Shown piece by piece: positions 17,156 to 26,670 of a stretch of DNA of 64,000 nucleotides. The stretch comes from Anaerocolumna sp. (lineage in GTDB: Bacteria; Bacillota; Clostridia; Lachnospirales; Lachnospiraceae): NCBI GenBank assembly GCA_029256725.1, contig JAQSXJ010000009.1, positions 39,878 to 103,877 of the forward strand, in the 5' to 3' direction. Each line of letters begins with the position of its first letter. The first letter of the stretch is position 1. Position numbers and translations under genes: made by a program. The notes below the pieces were generated by a model that did not search any database, had not been told where the DNA came from, and was given only the letters and a program-made list of their open reading frames with translations.

Positions 17156-18751
17156 TTATTTTGCATTAGCCTGATAGGTTTCAAAAGCATCTACCTGAAT
17201 TTTCATGAAATCCTCATAACCCATTTGCTTTAAGGTCTCAAGGTAAGTATTCCATTCTTCTTCAACTCCGCCTTCTGTTACCCACTTAGCCTGCATGGTT
17301 GTAACATATGAATTGATATCCATATAAAGTGTTGATAAATCATTTAATTGCTCATTGGTATAACTTACATTGGGATATGCAGGTTTTGCATATTGGCTTA
17401 AATTTTTATCAAGTTCAAGTTTCAGTCCATCACCACTGTCTGTAGGTAATTTCACTTTGTCATTGAAACCATCTGCTATATATTTAGGACCAAAGTCACG
17501 AAGAGAATTGACCCATGCAAAGGTATCTGCGGAATCTCCATTGGTAGGAGGCAGCAGGGAGTAAGTATCTCCTTCTTTTTGAACACCTACGCCAAAGGAA
17601 CCGTAGAAAGTCTGGATAGATGCATCTTCTGTATAGAACTGGTCCATCCAGCGAAGAAGTGCTCCTGGATCTTGACAGTTATTTGTGATCATGAATTCAT
17701 TTCTGCTGTAATTCCAATGCTCCGGATCAGAAGAGATATAACGCTCTCCGTCTGGACCCTGTAAGGCTGTCAAAGCTGTGTACTGTGAGGAATTGGGACC
17801 AAAGGTTGCATCAGCTGTCCAGCCGGGTGCAGAACCTACTAAAGCTGTTTCATTCATAAGTTTTGCGTCTCTCATGGAGGTATCCTGTGTATAGACTTCA
17901 GGGTCAATCAGACCTTCACTATAAGCTTTATTCATCCACTTAATACCTTCACGGTAAGAATCAAGAGTAGGTAGGTAAGCCGGCTGTCCGTCTTTGATAG
18001 ACATCAAATAAGTATTATCTGCTCCAATGGTCATACCAAAAGGAAGTAAGAAGAACATTGTGGTATCGGCATACCCCTGTCCATAAGGAATTTCATCATT
18101 GGGATCGCCGTTTCCGTTGGCATCCTGTTCTTTGAACGCTTTTAATACATTATAGTATTCCTCATAAGTCTGAGGCATGGAGAGACCTAAGTTATCAAGC
18201 CATGTCTGATTAATGAACATCTGGTTTGCTACAACCGGTCTGCAGGGTTTTTTACTTGGAAGTCCGTAAATATGTCCGTCAGAAGAAGTTGCAAGAGCCT
18301 TCATTGTCGGATCCTTTTCAAGAATAGCTTTAAAATTAGGCATGTTTTCATCAATATAATCATCCAAAGCGATAAAGGAATTCTGGTTGGATGCGATTTC
18401 AGCTGCTGAAAAACAGATGGAACCTAAAAATGCATCCGGTAAATCACCGCCGGCCATTAATACTGCTTTTTTATCACCCCAGTCAGAGTTAAGAATAGTT
18501 TCCCATTGAATATTAATACCTGCAGTTTCAGCGGCTGTATCTACAAAACCTTCATGGTAAGCTTCGCCCCAGTCTGCCCAACGAACCGTAGCCACCTTAA
18601 AAGCCTTCTGTTCTGCTGTTTCATTTCCTTTGCCCTGACTTTCCTGAGAGGTTGGATTTGTGTTATTATCTCCTCCCTTTCCCCCGCAGCCTGTTAATGA
18701 GACTGCTAACATTGCTGCCATAACGATGACACTCACTGCTTTCTTAAACAT
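17156..18751 (-). CDS. Sugar ABC transporter substrate-binding lipoprotein (LplA type)
   Basis: The 531-residue protein starts with a lipoprotein signal (MFKKAVSVIVMAAMLAVSLTGC, lipid-modified Cys22) followed by a G/N/T/S-rich tether. The rest is a family-1 extracellular solute-binding protein of the long LplA-like kind, which captures oligosaccharides at the cell surface. The ATG at 18751 has GGAGGAG just upstream. It lies 15 bp after the second permease gene and is the third gene of the transport operon. No ATPase gene is nearby; such systems usually borrow a shared MsmX-like ATPase. Confidence 0.88.
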   Translation of the reverse strand: MFKKAVSVIVMAAMLAVSLTGCGGKGGDNNTNPTSQESQGKGNETAEQKAFKVATVRWADWGEAYHEGFVDTAAETAGINIQWETILNSDWGDKKAVLMAGGDLPDAFLGSICFSAAEIASNQNSFIALDDYIDENMPNFKAILEKDPTMKALATSSDGHIYGLPSKKPCRPVVANQMFINQTWLDNLGLSMPQTYEEYYNVLKAFKEQDANGNGDPNDEIPYGQGYADTTMFFLLPFGMTIGADNTYLMSIKDGQPAYLPTLDSYREGIKWMNKAYSEGLIDPEVYTQDTSMRDAKLMNETALVGSAPGWTADATFGPNSSQYTALTALQGPDGERYISSDPEHWNYSRNEFMITNNCQDPGALLRWMDQFYTEDASIQTFYGSFGVGVQKEGDTYSLLPPTNGDSADTFAWVNSLRDFGPKYIADGFNDKVKLPTDSGDGLKLELDKNLSQYAKPAYPNVSYTNEQLNDLSTLYMDINSYVTTMQAKWVTEGGVEEEWNTYLETLKQMGYEDFMKIQVDAFETYQANAK

Positions 18752-18766
18752 AACTATCTCCTCCAA

Positions 18767-19675
18767 TTATTCTTTAATGGCACCTATCATAACCCCTTGA
18801 TTAAAGTACTTTTGCAGAAAAGGATATAAGCACATAATCGGAATAGTTGAGATTACAATTGATGCATATTTCATCATATCAGACAGTCTTCGAAGCTCAG
18901 ATGCCATTTCCCCTGTAGCAGCTCCAAGGAGTGACTGATTAGATATCAGGATTCTACGCAGTAATAGCTGTAATGGTTGTAAGTTCGCACTCTGTAAGTA
19001 AATCAGAGCGTTAAACCAGGAATTCCATATACCTACTGCCGTCCATAATCCAATTACGGCAATAATTGCCTTGGATAAGGGTATTGCGAAACGAAAGAAA
19101 TATCTTATGGTACCGCATCCGTCAATCTGAGCAGATTCCCATAAACCTTCCGGTAAGCTTGAATTAAAAAATGTCCTTGCCACAATAATATTATAAGTAG
19201 ATACCGAAAAAGGTACTATCATAACCCAGAAGGAATCTAATAAATTAAAGTCCTTTACTACCAGATAAATAGGAATCAGACCGCCGCTGATAAACATTGG
19301 TATAATATAAAATAAATTAATCCACTTTCTTCCTACCATATCTTTTCGTGACATGGCATATCCGGCGGTAATATTAACTAATAATGCAACCAGCGTACCA
19401 GTTAAGGTATAAATTATCGTATTCCCATAACTGCGCCAGATAGCTGTCTGTTTAAACAATTCCCGGTATCCATCCAGTATCCACTTCTTCGGCCAGACCC
19501 ATACATTTCCATTGGCAACATCTGCAGGATTACTAAAGGATGCTATAATAATAAACCAAAGAGGATAAATAACTGCCAATATCATTAATACCGCAATAGC
19601 ATGGATAACGAAATCAACTATTCTGTCCTGACGGCTCTTTTTCATCTTAACGGGTTTTACCTTATGTTTGTTCAT
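18767..19675 (-). CDS. Sugar ABC transporter permease (LplC/YtcP type)
   Basis: The 302-residue protein has six predicted membrane helices and the inner-membrane permease EAA loop in EGLWESAQIDGCGTIRYFFR (about residues 178-197), the docking site for the ATPase. The C-terminus GVMIGAIKE is typical of this family. AGGAGGGG precedes the ATG. It is the partner of the LplB-type permease 12 bp upstream and imports the ligand bound by the downstream lipoprotein. Confidence 0.9.
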   Translation of the reverse strand: MNKHKVKPVKMKKSRQDRIVDFVIHAIAVLMILAVIYPLWFIIIASFSNPADVANGNVWVWPKKWILDGYRELFKQTAIWRSYGNTIIYTLTGTLVALLVNITAGYAMSRKDMVGRKWINLFYIIPMFISGGLIPIYLVVKDFNLLDSFWVMIVPFSVSTYNIIVARTFFNSSLPEGLWESAQIDGCGTIRYFFRFAIPLSKAIIAVIGLWTAVGIWNSWFNALIYLQSANLQPLQLLLRRILISNQSLLGAATGEMASELRRLSDMMKYASIVISTIPIMCLYPFLQKYFNQGVMIGAIKE

Positions 19676-19687
19676 GAAAACCCCTCC

Positions 19688-20626
19688 TTATATCAAACCG
19701 GTATCTGTAGTTTTCTTAGAAATCCAGTTAACTACTAAGAGTACCGCCAAATTTACTACTGTATTGAACAAACCGATAGCCGTAGACAGACTGTATTGAA
19801 AGCTCTGCATACCAACTTTATAGACATAGGTAGAAATAATCTCACTTCCCATGGAATTCTGTGTATTTTGTAACAGCAGTACTTTCTCAAAACCTACACT
19901 TAAAATACCGCCTGCTCTTAAGATTAACAGTATCATGGCAGTAGATAGTATCAGCGGAATATCTATATACCGAATTTTCTGCATGGTAGATGCACCATCA
20001 ATGGTAGCAGCTTCATAATATGTAGGATCTATAGCAGACAAAGCCGCCAGATAAATAATACTGTCCCAGCCTAAATGCTGCCAGATATCGCTCCACACAT
20101 ATACATGCTTAAACGCAGATACACTTGCCATAAAGTTGGGTAACTCCACACCAAACAGCCTGAAAAAGTTTGCTATGATTCCGCTGCTGGGTGACAAAAA
20201 GATCAGAATCAGGCCACACATAACCATAGTGGAAATAAAGTGCGGAAGGTAGGTTGTTACCTGAAACACTTTTTTAAATTTCTGGTTTCTGATCTGATTG
20301 CATAACAACGCCAATGCAATAGGCAGAGGAAACCCGACTATAATTCCGTAAAGACTGATAGATAATGTATTTTTGAGTGTAAGTGCAAACTGGTATGAAT
20401 TGAAAAACTTTATAAAATGTTTGAAGCCTACCCAGGGACTCCCCATAATCCCAAGTGCCGGTGAATAATCTTTAAAGGCAATTATAAGACCATACATCGG
20501 TATATACGCAAAGCAGAACAAAAGTACAGCAGAAGGAAATAAAAGTATATACAGTGGAATACTCCTCTTTAATCCTCTGCCCAAAGAAACTTTTGCACCT
20601 TTGGTACCATTTGATATTTTTTTCAT
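19688..20626 (-). CDS. Sugar ABC transporter permease (LplB type)
   Basis: The 312-residue membrane protein has six helices and the EAA loop TYYEAATIDGASTMQKIRYI. The motif YGLIIAFKDYSP near the start and the C-terminal SKKTTDTGLI are usual in LplB proteins. ATG 20626 is preceded by AGGAGG; the frame is open further upstream but without family sequence. It is first in the transport operon, divergent from the sensor kinase gene with a 200-bp shared control region. Confidence 0.9.
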   Translation of the reverse strand: MKKISNGTKGAKVSLGRGLKRSIPLYILLFPSAVLLFCFAYIPMYGLIIAFKDYSPALGIMGSPWVGFKHFIKFFNSYQFALTLKNTLSISLYGIIVGFPLPIALALLCNQIRNQKFKKVFQVTTYLPHFISTMVMCGLILIFLSPSSGIIANFFRLFGVELPNFMASVSAFKHVYVWSDIWQHLGWDSIIYLAALSAIDPTYYEAATIDGASTMQKIRYIDIPLILSTAMILLILRAGGILSVGFEKVLLLQNTQNSMGSEIISTYVYKVGMQSFQYSLSTAIGLFNTVVNLAVLLVVNWISKKTTDTGLI

Positions 20627-20825
20627 TTTTCGTCCTCCTATAGTGGGAATTTTATCACATTTATACAAGGGTCTATAGAACAATTCCGACTTTACCCTAG
20701 CACTATTTCGTCTTCCTGGGAAATTTGCTAGTATCTAAGAGTCTATTCTTGTATAATAGTGATAAACTAAATGGTAAATAGACCTTTATAAATCCAACCA
20801 TAGAATTACCATTACAGGAGCTTAC

Positions 20826-22535
20826 ATGAGAAAAAAAAGTCACAGATCCAGTCATTCACTGGAGCATTATATAAAAGTATTGATCAGTTTGTCCATTCCA
20901 ATTATCGTAATCAATATTATGGTTAGCTTTTTCTCCATTATCACAACCAGGCAGCAGAATGTAACTCATATTTCCAACACCATAACTCTATACCAGAATG
21001 AAACGGTTCGAAAAACAGTAGCAGTAGAACATTTTGTCCGCTGGACAGCCATTCATGAGCCGCTGGTAGAAACCCTGGAGACCAGTACTGATTTTGGAGA
21101 CCGCAGGGATGCCATCTCTACTTTTCGTACAAGAGTAAGTGATAATCAGTATGCTACAGGAAGGGAGTATCAGTATTTCTTGTATTTGAAGGAGCAGGAC
21201 CTTTTCTTTAACAGTTCGGCTCTTAACCTCTCCTATTCAGACTATCTAATCTGCAAAAAGGAATTTCTCAAAAAAATTGAAAGCGGAGAAACCTTAAAAA
21301 ACAGCAGCGACTGGAAGATTTTAAAGATACGGAAGAATTATTACTTTTACTATATTATTACCTATAATAACCGAACTTTCATTTCACTGATTTCAGCCAG
21401 AGATATTTTGACCCCTCTTGAAGATGTAAACCTTGGTGCCAATGGATATATGCTTATGAAGGATGCAAACAATACCGTCCTTGCTGGCACCGATTCAAAA
21501 AAGGAACACAGCACTGGTAATCCTCTTTTTTTAAGCCGTTTATATTTTGGCAATGAAGAATCAAATCTGCCTTTTACTTTAAATATTTATATTGATAACT
21601 GGTCCTATGAGCGGATTATTATTATCCAGATTTTTGTGATTCTTATGGCATTTATTGTTGCCTTCACTTTATTTGTATTTTTGTTTTATATGCAGAAAAA
21701 GGTGATAAAGCCAATACAGAATTTTTCTTATAATCTCTCTAAGATAAATGAAGGAACCAACCTGTTAGACTTACAGGACGGCAATATTATTGAGCTGGAA
21801 CAGGCCAGTATGCAGTTTAAGAATCTGATGCGGGAAATAACCAAGTTAAAGATCACCTTATACGAAGAGGAACTTGAGAAGAAACGCATCCAAATAGGGT
21901 TCTTACAACAGCAGATAAGACCACATTTCTATTTAAACTGCCTGACTACCATATACAGTATGGCACAGACAAAGAATTACAAAGAGATTGAGTCCATGGC
22001 GCTGTTTACCTCCAAATATCTGCGTTACCTGTTCCAGACGAATAAGGATTTTATAAAGCTGGAATATGAATTAAACCATGTCAATGATTATTTAAATATA
22101 CAATCCTTAAGATACGGTTCTGCTTTTTCCTATCAGTATAATATAGAACCCGGAGCAGATGAGGCGGTCATACCTCCCCTTATCCTTATGACCTTTATTG
22201 AAAATACCATAAAGCACTGTGTATCTCTAACCATTACCTTGAAAATTACTTTATCGGTGCAAAAATGCAGGAGATGGGGAAAAGATTACCTGAAAATCCT
22301 TTTGAAAGACTCCGGTCCCGGGTTTAGCAATGAGGCACTTAATGTATTGAACAGCTGTCAGTCCCTAACCGGTGAGGATGGCAGCAGAATTGGAATTAGC
22401 AATACCAAAGAAAGACTCACCTTTTTATATGGTGAAGAATATGAATTGAATTTCTCCAATAATATAGATATGGGTGCTTGTATTGAACTATTATTGCCTT
22501 TTGATACAGAAAGTAAAAAGGAGGATAATATATGA
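20826..22535 (+). CDS. YesM-type sensor histidine kinase
   Basis: The 569-residue protein has a membrane helix near residues 17-41, an extracytoplasmic sensor domain of about 220 residues, a second helix near 262-288, a HAMP-like segment, and the His_kinase domain with QQIRPHFYLNCLTTIYS (phosphoacceptor His). The ATPase N box (TFIENTIKHC) and G box (DSGPGF and RIGISNTKERL) follow. AGGAG lies five bases before ATG 20826. It is divergent from the sugar transporter genes and probably senses the sugar or its binding protein, activating the AraC-type partner encoded next. Confidence 0.9.
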   Translation: MRKKSHRSSHSLEHYIKVLISLSIPIIVINIMVSFFSIITTRQQNVTHISNTITLYQNETVRKTVAVEHFVRWTAIHEPLVETLETSTDFGDRRDAISTFRTRVSDNQYATGREYQYFLYLKEQDLFFNSSALNLSYSDYLICKKEFLKKIESGETLKNSSDWKILKIRKNYYFYYIITYNNRTFISLISARDILTPLEDVNLGANGYMLMKDANNTVLAGTDSKKEHSTGNPLFLSRLYFGNEESNLPFTLNIYIDNWSYERIIIIQIFVILMAFIVAFTLFVFLFYMQKKVIKPIQNFSYNLSKINEGTNLLDLQDGNIIELEQASMQFKNLMREITKLKITLYEEELEKKRIQIGFLQQQIRPHFYLNCLTTIYSMAQTKNYKEIESMALFTSKYLRYLFQTNKDFIKLEYELNHVNDYLNIQSLRYGSAFSYQYNIEPGADEAVIPPLILMTFIENTIKHCVSLTITLKITLSVQKCRRWGKDYLKILLKDSGPGFSNEALNVLNSCQSLTGEDGSRIGISNTKERLTFLYGEEYELNFSNNIDMGACIELLLPFDTESKKEDNI

Positions 22536-22637
22536 TGGATTAAGTTTTCACCTCTTCCAGATATAAAAATGCTGTATTTTAAGCCTTTTCTACCTGATAG
22601 GGGAAGAACTAGGATTCAACATATATAGAAGAACTTT

Positions 22638-24263
22638 ATGAATATTTTACTTGTTGACGATGACCGCTTTGTATTAGGTGCATTAACTCAAAATATGGAC
22701 TGGAAAGCTTTAGGCTTACAGGAGGTTTATACAGCCTCTAATATAAGCCAGGCCAAAGAAGTAATCAGAGAAAAATCTGTGCAGATTCTTATTACAGATA
22801 TAGACATGCCCCAGGGAAGCGGCATTGATCTCCTTACCTGGGTACGAGAAGAAAATTATGATATTCAGACTATCTTCCTGACCAACTATGCTGATTTTAA
22901 TTTTGCACAAAAGGCCGTTGAACTGCAAAGTCTTGAATATTATTTAAAACCCATTGAATTTGACAAGCTTGCCTTAATTGTCAAAAAAGCAGTCATAAAG
23001 GTAGAAGCAGGTTACCAGGCCAAGAAAGCAGCCAATATTACAACTATGTGGGAGGATATCAAAGCAAATATTTCAGAGCATTTCTGGAGTGCTTATTTGA
23101 AACGGGATGCAGCTTATACGGAAGAGGAACTGAAAGCCCGCTTGACGAAAAATCATCTGCCCTATAAAACCTCGGATAAATTTATACTTATCCTCTTTGA
23201 CCTGTTTACTGTTAAATTATCTGCTAAAAATGAAATCACATATTCTTATCCCGATGGAAAAAAACTTAGGGTTGGATTTGAAAATTCTTTCCAGGAAATC
23301 TTTGAGAAAGTATTATCTCCCCATGATATTCTATTGGATTTAAATTCTGTAGGCGGAAGTTTTATAGCTATTATAAACTGTACAAACAGTATAACAGAAG
23401 AATTACTTCTTAAGTTATCCGAGTACTGCACAAGACTTATACGACTGGTAAATAAAAAGTATGATGCCTCCCTTAGCAGCTATATTGGACTACCCGCCTC
23501 TTTCCATGAGTTTCACAGTGGGTTGAAGCAGTTACAATCCATGAATGAAAATATTATTGATTGTAAGGATAAGGTCTTTTTATTGGGTGACTACATACCG
23601 GTTCAGGCAGAGTACTCCTTACCTAATCTAAAGCTTTTGGATGAATATTTACAGTTAGAAAAACGAGATTTATTTACCTCCTACTGTAAAGAATATCTGA
23701 TCGGTCTGGCTCAATCCGATAAGTTGAATTATACAGTTCTGGCCAGTTTTCAGATTGATGTCATACAGCTTATCTATTCCTTCTTAAAAGAGAAGGGAAT
23801 ATTGGCTCATAAACTGATACAGGGTAAAACCAATGATACTTTACTGGAGATTTCCTCTAAATCCATTGAAAGCATACTCCTCTACATTACTTATCTGGTA
23901 AATACTGCTCTGGATTATGCCGCCTTCTCAGCTTCTGAAAAGTCAGTTGCCTCTATTATCTGTGAGTTTATTGACATGCATTTTGCAGAGGACATTAATC
24001 GTAACAGCCTTGCTGAAATTGTATATCTGGATCCGGACTATACCGCCAGACTCTTTAAAAAAGAAACCGGGACTTCCCTTGTTAATTATATTATAAAAAA
24101 ACGTATTGAAACGGCAAAGGATCTGCTTGTTAACACGGTATTATCTGTTAATCTGATATCGGATAAGGTAGGGTATGGAAATTACTCTTATTTTACAAAA
24201 CTCTTTAAGAAAGAGACAGGATTTACTCCGGTGGATTTTCGCAGATTGAAAAGGTTATCTTAA
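22638..24263 (+). CDS. YesN-type response regulator with AraC DNA-binding domain
   Basis: The 541-residue protein has an N-terminal receiver (VDDDRF acidic pocket, phosphoacceptor Asp54 in LITDIDMP, Lys in YYLKP), a long middle region, and a C-terminal pair of AraC helix-turn-helices (NRNSLAEIVYLDPDYTARLF and VNLISDKVGYGNYSYFTKLF). It should activate the alpha-glucan transport and enzyme genes. It starts 102 bp after the kinase stop with a weak ribosome site. An excellent AGGAGG plus ATG overlapping the kinase stop leads only to a three-codon frame (ATG ATG GAT TAA). Confidence 0.9.
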   Translation: MNILLVDDDRFVLGALTQNMDWKALGLQEVYTASNISQAKEVIREKSVQILITDIDMPQGSGIDLLTWVREENYDIQTIFLTNYADFNFAQKAVELQSLEYYLKPIEFDKLALIVKKAVIKVEAGYQAKKAANITTMWEDIKANISEHFWSAYLKRDAAYTEEELKARLTKNHLPYKTSDKFILILFDLFTVKLSAKNEITYSYPDGKKLRVGFENSFQEIFEKVLSPHDILLDLNSVGGSFIAIINCTNSITEELLLKLSEYCTRLIRLVNKKYDASLSSYIGLPASFHEFHSGLKQLQSMNENIIDCKDKVFLLGDYIPVQAEYSLPNLKLLDEYLQLEKRDLFTSYCKEYLIGLAQSDKLNYTVLASFQIDVIQLIYSFLKEKGILAHKLIQGKTNDTLLEISSKSIESILLYITYLVNTALDYAAFSASEKSVASIICEFIDMHFAEDINRNSLAEIVYLDPDYTARLFKKETGTSLVNYIIKKRIETAKDLLVNTVLSVNLISDKVGYGNYSYFTKLFKKETGFTPVDFRRLKRLS

Positions 24264-24572
24264 TTATAACGGATGGGGTTGTTGTTTAAATTTATGCTTT
24301 GTTAGATAACATGTGATATAAATAATCAGTCATAGATGCAATTACTGCAAGCTATGGAAAGTATTAGTATTGTTCATAGCTTGCAGATCCAGTCTCTTAT
24401 AGCAGTTGTTACCGTAGTGATTATAGTACTTCTTAATCAAGTGCGTGTCGTCAGTTTTATAATTAATGAAATCAAGTATTCTTAGAACAAATATTTATTA
24501 TATTTATAAGAAAAAAAATTTTTAACAAAATATTTAATCGAGTTCTATTCATTTGATTATTTTATTTCTATT
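24264..24572. other. Intergenic region with one hairpin
   Basis: Between convergent genes. A perfect 12-bp stem, CTGCAAGCTATG at 24345-24356 with 24375-24386, may be a terminator for the response regulator, although no T-run follows. Nothing else was seen. Confidence 0.45.
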
Positions 24573-25271
24573 TTAGCAATCTGTATTCAGGTACTGCCTT
24601 ACAACAGCTTCTGAAAGACATTTTGCTGAATCGATAATATTGATTGCTTCCGGTGTCTTTACAACTACTACATTTAAATCGGTACACCCTAAAATAATAT
24701 GCTGAATAGATTCTCCTTTAACTTCTTCAAGCAATCTCTTCCATAACTTGACATTTTCAGGGTCCTCCTTATCACTTTTGATTCCTTTGATAAGTACATT
24801 AAGTTCATACTGCCATTTCTCCTTAAAGACAAATTCATGTCCGCTCTGTTCTATCCCGCTTTGATATATTCCTGACTCAAATGTTGTTTTGGTTGAGAAT
24901 AGACTAACCCTTTGAGGGGTTTCCGGCAATTTCTTTATCGTTTCATCAACAATATGAAGCAAGGGTATATCAATTGCACTTTTTAGCTCCTCATAATAGA
25001 CATGAGCAGAATTACAAGGCATACCAATAAAACTAGCACCTGCTGCTTCGAGCTGTTTTAACCCCTGAATAATAGTCTCTTTCATAAGGTCGTGATTAAT
25101 CGGCCGATCGATATAAAAGGGTGTTGGTAAAGAATAAATCATTATCTTGGGAAATTCTTCATCGTATTTTGCACCATATTGAAGCTGGCATTCATCAATA
25201 ACTAAATCTATAAATGGTGCCGTTGATCTCGGTCCCATACCGGCTAATATACCTATGATTTTATCCTTCAT
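24573..25271 (-). CDS. Aspartate/glutamate racemase family protein
   Basis: The 232-residue cytoplasmic protein has the two catalytic cysteines of cofactor-independent amino-acid racemases: Cys86 in GMPCNSAH and Cys196 in LGCTDLN. The N-terminal IGILAGMGPRST is the substrate-loop signature of the Asp/Glu racemase superfamily. It would interconvert L- and D-aspartate or a related acid for wall or secondary metabolism. The ribosome site AGAGGAG is well placed. It lies 30 bp after an HxlR regulator gene in the same direction, so it is probably HxlR-controlled. Confidence 0.85.
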   Translation of the reverse strand: MKDKIIGILAGMGPRSTAPFIDLVIDECQLQYGAKYDEEFPKIMIYSLPTPFYIDRPINHDLMKETIIQGLKQLEAAGASFIGMPCNSAHVYYEELKSAIDIPLLHIVDETIKKLPETPQRVSLFSTKTTFESGIYQSGIEQSGHEFVFKEKWQYELNVLIKGIKSDKEDPENVKLWKRLLEEVKGESIQHIILGCTDLNVVVVKTPEAINIIDSAKCLSEAVVRQYLNTDC

Positions 25272-25301
25272 GGAATTAACTCCTCTTTAAAAACATTCAT
25301 G

Positions 25302-25628
25302 TTATTTTCCTCCATGCTGCTTCATATGTTCAACTCCCCATAAATTCATGGAATCCAAGATTGGCTTTAGCGAGCTGCCTAACTCGCTCAGGGAATATTC
25401 CACCCTCGGCGGTACTTCCGGATATACTTTTCTATCTATAATCCCGTCCTGCTCTAATTGCTTAAGCTGTTGGGTCAGCATCTTCTGGCTTATGCCATTG
25501 ATTCCTTTACTAAGTTCTGAGAATCTTTGGGTTCCGTCATCCATCAGATTTCTTATGATTAATACTTTCCATTTGTGTCCAATTAAATTAACAGTGTGTT
25601 CAATGGGACAGGATTTATTACAGGACAT
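25302..25628 (-). CDS. HxlR family transcriptional regulator
   Basis: The 108-residue winged-helix protein starts MSCNKSCPIEHTVNLIGHKW, with the cysteine placed as in redox- or thiol-responsive HxlR members (CPIE). GISQKMLTQQLKQLEQDGII is the recognition helix region and PRVEYSLSELG the wing. ATG 25628 has AGAGG six bases upstream; an in-frame ATG at 25655 would place the start inside the likely operator. It probably represses itself and the racemase gene, and possibly the divergent cupin gene. Confidence 0.88.
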   Translation of the reverse strand: MSCNKSCPIEHTVNLIGHKWKVLIIRNLMDDGTQRFSELSKGINGISQKMLTQQLKQLEQDGIIDRKVYPEVPPRVEYSLSELGSSLKPILDSMNLWGVEHMKQHGGK

Positions 25629-25653
25629 ATGCAACCTCTTTCTATTAATAATC

Positions 25654-25677
25654 ATTACTTACCATTTGGTCAGTAAT
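25654..25677. promoter_or_regulatory. HxlR-type operator
   Basis: A 24-bp dyad has ATTACT-ACC and GGT-AGTAAT arms, with 10 of 11 positions paired around the centre at 25665/25666. It lies directly upstream of the HxlR start, where such proteins usually bind. Confidence 0.65.
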
Positions 25678-25749
25678 CAACTAAAAAGTGCCTTCTTGTC
25701 AAAAGAATGCTTCTATATTATGATAATTTTACAGTAATTCATAAGTAAA

Positions 25750-25763
25750 TACAAGCGCTTGTA
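25750..25763. promoter_or_regulatory. Perfect 14-bp palindrome upstream of the cupin gene
   Basis: TACAAGCGCTTGTA is a perfect palindrome in the divergent HxlR/cupin control region. Its CG centre with inverted arms resembles LacI-type operators. Which protein binds is unknown. Confidence 0.5.
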
Positions 25764-25818
25764 CTTGAACATGATGAATGCTGTATATTTGATAATACTT
25801 TTGTTAGGAGTAATATAA

Positions 25819-26139
25819 ATGCAGAAAATTAATATTGAAGATATTTTAGAATTTACCAAGGATAAAAGTGCCAGAAAAGGAATCTTCAAAGAAGGTCAGC
25901 TGGATACCGGTCTCTTGCTTTATGCTCCCGGTCAAACAACCCCTGACCACAAACACACGGATATTGATGAAGTGTTCTATGTAATCTCAGGAAGCGGTAC
26001 AATAACAATAAATAACGAACCTGTGTCAGTGAAAGAAAATGATATCATCTATTCTCCTCATGACGAGCTTCATGGTTTTCAAAATACGACTTCCTCTAAT
26101 TGGGTAGTCTTGCAGATTAAAATATCATTGCCAAAATAG
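25819..26139 (+). CDS. Cupin domain protein
   Basis: The 106-residue protein is a single cupin barrel. Motif 1 is PDHKHTDIDEVFYVISGSG (His, His, Glu metal ligands) and motif 2 is YSPHDELHGFQN (His). It may bind a metal and a small ligand; no reaction can be named. The ribosome site TTAGGAG precedes ATG 25819. It is followed 68 bp later by a VOC gene, probably in one operon divergent from HxlR. Confidence 0.85.
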   Translation: MQKINIEDILEFTKDKSARKGIFKEGQLDTGLLLYAPGQTTPDHKHTDIDEVFYVISGSGTITINNEPVSVKENDIIYSPHDELHGFQNTTSSNWVVLQIKISLPK

Positions 26140-26207
26140 TTTTAAATTAACATTTTATATATTTCAATTCAACTTATTAGCTTAATCAAGGAAAGGATGA
26201 AGGAATA

Positions 26208-26588
26208 ATGTTTACACACATTGACCATGTTGCAATTTCTGTAAAAGACAGAAAGAAATCCATTGAATTTTATGAAAAAAACTTTGGTTTCAAACAATAC
26301 TTTGAACATGATGTACCGGGTGTTCCCGCACTTGAGATGGTTATCTATCTTAAATTGGGTGCTACCGTTTTAGAACTTGAGCATTGGACCAATAACAAAG
26401 TGAACTCCGGCTGCCACTTCTGCTTAATCAGCGATGATTTCGAAGGAGATTATAATAAACTGGTGGCAGCAGGCGTACCAGTTATATCTGAACCACATAT
26501 CCCCAGCCCAAGAGTTCCAGAGGAAAAAGGCTGGAAAAGGGTATTATTCCAAGGGCCGGATGGTGAACATATCGAGTTCAGAGGTTAA
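26208..26588 (+). CDS. VOC (glyoxalase-like) family protein
   Basis: The 126-residue protein begins MFTHIDHVAISVKDRKKSIE and ends FQGPDGEHIEFRG. Metal-ligand positions His6 and the C-terminal Glu are retained, with further candidates in LELEHW and CHFCL, so a metal-dependent lyase or dioxygenase activity is possible. The ribosome site AAAGGA lies before ATG 26208. It is probably cotranscribed with the cupin gene. Confidence 0.85.
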   Translation: MFTHIDHVAISVKDRKKSIEFYEKNFGFKQYFEHDVPGVPALEMVIYLKLGATVLELEHWTNNKVNSGCHFCLISDDFEGDYNKLVAAGVPVISEPHIPSPRVPEEKGWKRVLFQGPDGEHIEFRG

Positions 26589-26670
26589 TCTTATGGAGTT
26601 GTTGTAAAGATAGTAAATGACATAAGAAATCCGGTGATTCCATGTAATAAACTGCCTGAAAGACATACTT

